This document shows positions 3,501 through 5,791 of a DNA stretch of 5,791 nucleotides, one piece after another (position 1 is the first letter of the stretch; every line of letters begins with the position of its first letter). The position numbers were made by a program, and so were the translations under genes. The notes beneath the pieces were generated by a model, which did not search any database, was not told the origin of the DNA, and was given only the letters and a program-made list of their open reading frames with translations. The stretch is from NCBI GenBank assembly GCA_023247135.1, contig JAHFHB010000132.1, positions 1 to 5,791 on the forward strand, written 5' to 3'. Source of the DNA: Candidatus Omnitrophota bacterium (GTDB taxonomy: Bacteria; Omnitrophota; Omnitrophia; Omnitrophales; Aquincolibacteriaceae).

Positions 3501-5791
3501 ATCTCTTTGCCGTCATGAAATACCGTGATTCTGTGTTTGATGCCAAAACGAGCTGGGTCTGACGTTGGCTCAGTCTCAAACCGAAATTCGAACCGGTCTT
3601 CCGGCTTGCCTTCCACGGCAAGTTTCATTTCTCCTTTTCCATCTCGCAGCCAATCCTGAATAAAGCTCGCACTTTGCAGAATCCTCATCTCGGAGCGCCA
3701 CCTCCGTGTGGCGTCCCGAGAAGTCTCATCGCTCCCGGGGTGAGGCATCTCGGAGCGATGTAGAGTTTCGATATGGCGTTCAAGGGCGCGGGCAAGATAC
3801 GGCCACATTTTTTGAAACGCATGCAGGGTGTCTGCTTTTTCAAGCGCTTTGACTGCATAATCTACGTCGGTATGTTGACGCCATGTTACCGAATCGAAAA
3901 ATTGCCGCGCGGGGATGGTCAAAAAGCTCAAAGTGTCGTAAATGCGGGCAAACTTTGGGTCCGATGCAAACAAGTTAAACCGGCTGCCAAAATATTCAAG
4001 AATCAGAAGAGCAAAGTTCATTTCATGAAACGATCGAATGTGCGTAAAAGCTTCGATGAGATTGTTCTGGTCAAGTTCACTTAATTTTTTGTCAGCCAAA
4101 ATACCGGATACGGAGGCTGCATCGAATAAAAATCGCGTCTGATAACCGTGAAAACTCGGGTTCCAGGCCGTGGCGTCCTGCTCCTCACCGAGGGAGGCCG
4201 GAAATTGAATGCGCAATAACCCGCCACTTTGCCCAAGCTCCTTATGCAATCGATCCCAGGTTATCCCCTGAGCTTTGCGTCCCTTAGAAAAAACAGGCTC
4301 CACGAGTTCAGGATTTCCCATACGTCTAAAAACCACATCTTCCGTGCGCGGAGCCTCGACGTAATAACCCACCCCCTTATCATTGGCTAAAAGAGCCGAA
4401 AACGAATTGCGCGGCCGCACAAAAGCAACGAGAGAAATACCATGAGGCCGCAGTTTTTCTGAAAGACTCTGCAGTAAGTCACGGCCATCGGGCCCTGTAT
4501 CGATGACATCTTCCCGTATATCCATAAAAAGAAGCCTGGGCTGGCCCCAGCTCAGCTTGTCGGCGATAAGATCATTGACGCGTGCAAAAATCATGGCGTC
4601 ATTGAAATCATGTCCAAAGAAACCAGCCCCTGTTTCAAAATGCCAGAGACGGGTATGACTTCCCATCGTTCCCGAGCTTAAAACCGGCATGGCTGCCGTA
4701 CAACAGGAGAGAGCTTCTTCTGTGTAACCCGTGTCCCCGGAAGTGAGCCACAGCTCGGCTGCTTCAAACCCTTTTCGGTCCCTCATTGGGCTGAGCTGCA
4801 AGTGCTTGCCTGTCATTTCACCTGTCCCCAGGTCCGCCACCAGTCCATCCCGTCCGAGCACGTTAGCGGGTAATTCCCCGCGTGGATATTTAACTTCGTA
4901 GGAAGTCTCCACCCATTTTTTAAGCTCACCGATTAATTCACGCTCGATTTCGCGTTCACCGCCATCAGACTTTGGCGCAACCCCCATCGTGCGCATCTCG
5001 GAGCGGGCAAAAGACGGCCGCAAATCGAGATGATCCAAATCAAAATAGATGAAGGCGGGATTTCCTGAAAGGGTCACGGGCGTTACTTCTCCGGTTCTTC
5101 GATGAGCATTCCAATCCTCCATGATTCCCCGTAAAAAAGATTCATTCGCAACACTCATTCTGACATTGCGAACTCCCTTGTTCTGCAGCCAATAAAGGAG
5201 CCCCCTAAACATTTCCACTGAATTTACCCCCGGCACACCCCCAGCCAGAATCGCATCCACATTGCCGTCTTCGGTAAAAAAAATCTGGAGATGTGAAACG
5301 ATCCCCTTGTTGCGCGGGCGGTTTCCCCTCTCGTCCAGAAAATCAAAACTGAGCATCTTCCCCTGCAAGGAGTTATAAGCTCGCAAGCCACGGATGGGTG
5401 AATCGGCTGGTATCCAATCTTTCGTCCAGGCCGTTAAAGTTTCCCGCGCAAAATCCTCATCGCTCTGTCCCTCTGGCCAGATTTTCTGTAACCGCATTTC
5501 CGAGCGGCCAAGCGGCTGAATCGTACCTTTGTGCTTGAGCATTTCGGCATCCCTGCTTTTATAGAGTTCTCTCCATTGCACATACAACCGCAGTTCCTCA
5601 ATGATTTTTTCAGCTGTTGATTTTGCAGATTCCCGCACATCTCTGGCTCGAGCTTGTAACGTTTCTCGCGCTCCCATCCACTGCAAATTCTGTGCGATAA
5701 GATCATTCGTCGTCCTATAGGGATGAACCTCAAAGTTTTCATCCATGATAAGAAAACCCATAATTCCCCAACCGCGATAGCTCTCAAGGTC
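1..5791 (-). CDS. Giant multi-module protein, partial at both ends (GNAT and SAM-methyltransferase modules joined by RSEMR linkers)
   Basis: The minus-strand frame whose codons lie at 2-4, 5-7 ... 5789-5791 has no stop anywhere in the window, giving 1930 continuous codons; neither start nor stop is present. Most of the translation looks like genuine globular protein. It includes a GNAT acyl-CoA signature (RYKGLG at residues 807-812, KFFDDLGF at 840-847) and a class I methyltransferase motif I (LLEMGSGKGDWL at 910-921). Between modules the peptide RSEMR or a variant recurs seven times. Overall function is unknown; small-molecule or protein acetyl and methyl transfer by separate modules is an inference from the two recognised folds. 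The weak part is residues 1352-1520, which read antisense through a plausible plus-strand gene and its AT-rich promoter. If those residues are not translated as part of this gene, the window holds two minus-strand genes, the left one starting perhaps at the ATG at 1229-1231. No frameshift was found in the rest. Confidence 0.8.
587..601 (-). repeat. RSEMR linker repeat, copy 7
   Basis: The coding strand reads CGC TCA GAA ATG AGA (residues 1731-1735). Against the core CGCTCCGAGATG it has two changes, both synonymous third positions. It divides two unrecognised modules. Confidence 0.75.
602..1225 (-). other. Unrecognised module, residues 1523-1730
   Basis: Good-quality coding sequence of about 208 residues between RSEMR copies 6 and 7. 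It begins with amphipathic helices (ENIADAIAKM, WLMADIRRQLERELPPLIKKV). A mixed region follows, with a glycine-rich turn (LWGSMPGRGVHTTIEG) and strands (VPMLKLEFEGRVLHFKSQ). Next are helices rich in aromatic residues (IVAAIEKLVESRLLFYAPLL, LQMTWYIFDLLFEIFKI) and a final GIGMGDSAWFTIKRP. I see no catalytic motif and cannot name a family. If the cassette to its right is not translated, this would be the start of a separate gene, with translation beginning at about 1231. Confidence 0.55.
1226..1240 (-). repeat. RSEMR-type linker repeat, copy 6 (variant RAEMR)
   Basis: The coding strand reads CGG GCC GAG ATG CGG (Arg-Ala-Glu-Met-Arg, residues 1518-1522). The GAGATGCG half is exact and the Ser codon has become Ala. 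It marks the left edge of the antisense-gene cassette. Its ATG (1229-1231) is also the first plausible start if the left part of the window is a separate gene. Confidence 0.65.
1245..1303. repeat. Compound palindrome next to RSEMR-type copy 6
   Basis: The inner stem CGAGTCTTC (1267-1275) pairs perfectly with GAAGACTCG (1281-1289) around a 5-nt loop. It is extended by CAAG (1263-1266) with CTTG (1291-1294) past a one-base bulge. An outer stem GTCCCG (1245-1250) pairs with CGGGAC (1298-1303). This resembles a REP-type extragenic palindrome or a compact secondary structure. It sits between the AT-rich promoter tract and the RAEMR peptide. In the minus frame it encodes a basic, Pro- and Arg-rich stretch that does not look globular. 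Confidence 0.65.
1352..1387 (+). promoter_or_regulatory. AT-rich tract upstream of the promoter (possible UP element)
   Basis: These 36 bases contain a single G and otherwise only A and T, in sharp contrast with the surroundings. Lying directly upstream of and into the -35 box, the tract could act as an UP element for RNA polymerase. Read on the minus strand it gives an odd hydrophobic peptide (LFFNKILFIIN), unlike the rest of the giant protein, which argues that this stretch evolved as non-coding DNA. Confidence 0.5.
1386..1414 (+). promoter_or_regulatory. Sigma70-type promoter for the small plus-strand gene
   Basis: A perfect -35 box TTGACA (1386-1391) is followed after 17 nt by TAGATT (1409-1414), four of six matches to TATAAT. 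Transcription starting 6-8 nt past the -10 box would begin at about 1420-1422, that is at the ATG itself. This predicts a leaderless mRNA, in keeping with the absence of any Shine-Dalgarno sequence. Confidence 0.65.
1421..1699 (+). CDS. Small predicted coiled-coil protein, 92 residues, encoded antisense to the giant ORF
   Basis: The product begins with a polar, disordered-looking stretch (NNTRSNNPDDSRD), followed by EFTVVLEDLRSQFRVFGEGL and then heptad-like helices (TVQQKVERLEPLVLDLRKEF, TKDDLKRLEKRLTVLEASR) that suggest an oligomerising coiled coil. I recall similar small hypothetical proteins with a conserved (D/R)EFT-LEDLRSQFRVFGEGL block in diverse bacteria, but this cannot be checked here; function is unknown. 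The ATG at 1421 is chosen because a promoter ends just before it; there is no ribosome binding site, so translation would be leaderless. Its codons are exactly opposed to those of the minus-strand frame and it uses no TTA, CTA or TCA codon, which is why the antisense frame is open here. There is no clear terminator downstream. It is the only plus-strand frame in the window with a convincing protein and a promoter. Confidence 0.7.
   Translation: MSKNNTRSNNPDDSRDREFTVVLEDLRSQFRVFGEGLITVQQKVERLEPLVLDLRKEFFQFRSFIQQVLPEVATKDDLKRLEKRLTVLEASR
1736..1750 (-). repeat. RSEMR linker repeat, copy 5 (right border of the antisense-gene cassette)
   Basis: The coding strand reads CGC TCC GAG ATG CGC (residues 1348-1352, after Ala). 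It is an exact core, and its surroundings (1735-1755) match 4990-5010 over 21 bp. It lies 37 bp downstream of the stop codon of the plus-strand gene. On the plus strand, ATCTCGG (1740-1746) is the inverted partner of CCGAGAT (1708-1714), 25 nt apart. Confidence 0.85.
1751..2479 (-). other. Helical, HEAT-like region, residues about 1105-1347
   Basis: The first half reads as short paired helices: STLIAALQSDDRQLGSEVVE, LPYLGQFLNENDLDIPMTVL and VRLRASLALKIADRDLPGLT, with loops containing Asp. This is the look of HEAT or Armadillo-type alpha repeats, which usually act as protein-binding scaffolds. The second half (about 1245-1347) is rich in Trp and helical (LAHWSNVINAADTLW, GAQWLRALEIM, RFVNWIKDR, MMYAAWKK) and is not recognised. 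The region ends with a basic stretch just before RSEMR copy 5. The repeat assignment is by eye and weak. Confidence 0.4.
1827..1842. repeat. Short hairpin inside the ORF
   Basis: ATCCCA at 1827-1832 pairs perfectly with TGGGAT at 1837-1842 around a 4-nt loop. No T-run follows on either strand, so it is not an intrinsic terminator. It is the nearest compact hairpin downstream of the plus-strand gene, about 130 bases past its stop, and may be incidental to coding for DDPRAGMM. Confidence 0.3.
2534..3115 (-). other. Class I SAM-dependent methyltransferase module, residues about 893-1086
   Basis: These enzymes bind S-adenosylmethionine in a Rossmann-like fold. Motif I is clear: VKNLLEMGSGKGDWL, with E-x-G-x-G-x-G at residues 912-918. 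It is followed by an acidic strand end at the ribose-binding position (LVGVEQEE, where E likely contacts SAM). A motif IV-like strand VDLIHESF (976-983) comes next, then a helix (LGRKWVDKRLNDYNALL) and a strand after Gly-Gly (GGFLLLAHNEEM, 1012-1023). A last hairpin (YAYKIFFYKN and RRYFIVGQK) completes the fold. Length is typical. The substrate is unknown. No RSEMR peptide separates it from the preceding GNAT module or the following helical region, so these three may form one functional block of 648 residues. Confidence 0.75.
3197..3649 (-). other. GNAT-family acetyltransferase module, residues about 715-865
   Basis: GNAT domains transfer an acyl group from acyl-CoA to an amine or similar acceptor. 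The sequence shows the expected order. There is a strand pair (HRITVFHDGKEIGFAHARF), a central strand ending in a conserved Pro-Glu-Ile (AIYLLPEIRARY, about 796-808), then the pyrophosphate-binding loop R-Y-K-G-L-G (807-812), which fits the R/Q-x-x-G-x-G/A motif. A helix follows (RTLMGIFMRLAQTA), then a strand (MNLIQVKA) and the typical terminal KFFDDLGF (840-847), like the FYxxLGF end of many GNATs. Length is normal for the family. The acceptor cannot be told from sequence. It follows RSEMR copy 4 directly and is joined by about 30 residues to the methyltransferase module. Confidence 0.75.
3683..3697 (-). repeat. RSEMR linker repeat, copy 4 (left arm of the composite insert)
   Basis: The coding strand reads CGC TCC GAG ATG AGG (residues 699-703), with an exact 12-base core. 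It immediately precedes the GNAT acetyltransferase module. On the plus strand its CTCGG and CGC bases are part of the 13-position stem described for the composite element. Confidence 0.85.
3743..3757 (-). repeat. RSEM repeat, copy 3 (RSEMP, right arm of the composite insert)
   Basis: The coding strand reads CGC TCC GAG ATG CCT (residues 679-683). The 12-base core is exact, but the last residue is Pro rather than Arg. Its plus-strand bases also form one arm of a 9-bp perfect inverted repeat (CATCGCTCC at 3727-3735 with GGAGCGATG at 3752-3760). Confidence 0.85.
3758..4990 (-). other. Long module with Rossmann or methyltransferase-like front half, residues 268-678
   Basis: Residues 316-328 (GLVADLGTGEMTG) resemble the glycine-rich motif I of class I SAM-dependent methyltransferases. 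Residues 418-460 read as strand-helix-strand (PRLLFMDIRED, RDLLQSLSEKLRPHG, ISLVAFVRPR), as in the later strands of such a fold. The gap of about 100 residues between them is long and holds CCTAAMPVLSSGTMGSHTRL, so this would be a divergent or inserted version. Residues 500-678 are mostly helical and rich in Phe and Leu (for example NFALLILEYFGSRFNLF, AFQKMWPYLARALERH) and match nothing I recognise. It is bounded by RSEMR copies 2 and 3. The methyltransferase assignment is tentative. Confidence 0.35.
4991..5005 (-). repeat. RSEMR linker repeat, copy 2
   Basis: The coding strand reads CGC TCC GAG ATG CGC (residues 263-267, preceded by Ala). It is an exact copy of the core. A 21-bp stretch around it (4990-5010) is identical to 1735-1755 at copy 5. 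On the plus strand, CATCTCG at 4994-5000 has an inverted partner CGAGATG at 5026-5032, 25 nt away. Confidence 0.85.
5009..5491 (-). other. Possible GNAT-fold module, residues 100-261
   Basis: The order of elements resembles the C-terminal two thirds of a GNAT domain. There is a strand (VSHLQIFFTED, about 167-177), a glycine-rich turn (AGGVPGVNS), a helix (VEMFRGLLYWLQNKG), a strand with the typical asparagine (VRNVRMSVANES), a helix (FLRGIMEDWNAH) and a final strand (NPAFIYFDLD). A clear acetyl-CoA loop of the form R/Q-x-x-G-x-G/A is missing, so the module may be inactive or may belong to another alpha/beta fold. It lies exactly between RSEMR copies 1 and 2. The assignment rests on pattern alone. 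Confidence 0.35.
5492..5506 (-). repeat. RSEMR linker repeat, copy 1
   Basis: The coding strand reads CGC TCG GAA ATG CGG (Arg-Ser-Glu-Met-Arg, residues 96-100). It differs from the consensus core CGCTCCGAGATG at two positions, both third codon positions that leave the peptide unchanged. It separates the helical stretch on the right from the possible GNAT-like module on the left. Confidence 0.75.
5510..5791 (-). other. Helical region at the right edge of the giant ORF, residues 1-94
   Basis: This is the first part of the giant protein visible here; its true beginning lies outside the window. It opens with short hydrophobic strand-like pieces (GWGIMGFLIMDENF). From about residue 29 to 84 it becomes a long, charged, probably helical stretch containing ARETLQARARDVRES and STAEKIIEELRLYVQWRELY, which could form a coiled coil. 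It ends at the first RSEMR copy. I do not recognise a family. The helical stretch may be the C-terminal end of a larger module to the right. Confidence 0.5.

Larger units (their letters stand above)
3683..3760 (-). repeat. Composite palindromic element inside the ORF, bounded by two RSEM repeats
   Basis: Two exact copies of the plus-strand core CATCTCGGAGCG (3686-3697 and 3746-3757) lie 60 bp apart in direct orientation. The sequence between them is built of hairpins. One pairs CTCGG...CGCCAC (3689-3701) with GTGGCG...CCGAG (3708-3720): 13 paired positions with one G-T pair and one mismatch, and a 6-nt loop. The other is the 9-bp perfect stem 3727-3735 with 3752-3760. The spacing is a multiple of three, so the frame is kept; the element encodes a polar, Arg- and Asp-rich linker (residues 679-703) between two globular modules. 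It looks like a palindromic repeat tolerated inside a coding region, as known for Rickettsia palindromic elements; that comparison is by analogy only. Confidence 0.75.

Noticed and set aside
3346..3621. A 91-codon minus-strand frame
   Set aside because: It overlaps the GNAT module in another phase; the GNAT signature is in the long frame, so this is a shadow.
1703..4084. Other plus-strand frames at 1703-1903, 2203-2457, 2540-2749 and 3773-4084
   Set aside because: They are antisense shadows of the helical, methyltransferase and long modules, with no protein-like features or start signals.
5434..5787. A 117-codon minus-strand frame with an ATG start and a stop
   Set aside because: It is out of phase with the long frame, its product is rich in Arg, Cys and Met with no domain-like pattern, and the overlapping long frame gives clearly protein-like sequence.
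1..5791. CRISPR array, tRNA or rRNA
   Set aside because: The RSEMR repeats are irregularly spaced by tens to thousands of bases and lie in coding sequence; no tRNA cloverleaf or rRNA-like segment was seen.

Overview
The window is dominated by one minus-strand reading frame. Reading the complement from base 5791 down to base 2, codon by codon, I find no stop codon: 1930 sense codons, open at both edges. It is therefore an interior slice of a very large, multi-module protein gene (or a run of modules fused in one frame). Residue numbers below count from the right edge: residue 1 is the codon at 5789-5791 and residue 1930 is at 2-4. The base composition is mixed. The organism cannot be fixed from sequence alone. 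My recollection is that very large ORFs and in-frame RSEMR peptides of this kind occur in Omnitrophota-like, uncultivated bacteria; this is an unverified guess.

Layout from the 5' end of the big gene (right to left): a helical stretch (5510-5791); a possible GNAT-fold module (5009-5491); a long module with a methyltransferase-like or Rossmann-like front half (3758-4990); a composite palindromic insert (3683-3760); a convincing GNAT acetyltransferase module (about 3197-3649); a convincing class I SAM-dependent methyltransferase module (about 2534-3115); a helical, HEAT-like region (1751-2479); a cassette holding an opposite-strand small gene (1226-1750); an unrecognised module (602-1225); and an unrecognised alpha/beta module (1-586), cut by the window edge.

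The striking feature is a short repeat, CGCTCCGAGATGCG on the coding strand. It is always read in the same frame as Arg-Ser-Glu-Met-Arg (RSEMR) or a close variant, and it occurs seven times (M codons at 5495, 4994, 3746, 3686, 1739, 1229 and 590). The copies sit at the joints between modules. Two copies bracket a hairpin-rich 78-bp insert. Two others bracket a roughly 0.5-kb cassette that carries a plus-strand gene for a 92-residue predicted coiled-coil protein (1421-1699). That gene has a good sigma70-type promoter (TTGACA, 17 nt, TAGATT) placed so that the mRNA would be leaderless.

The large frame stays open even through this antisense cassette. Either the cassette is translated as part of the giant protein, or the frame is open there by chance and the cassette is an insertion that did not break it. 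No RNA genes, CRISPR arrays or transposase genes were seen.
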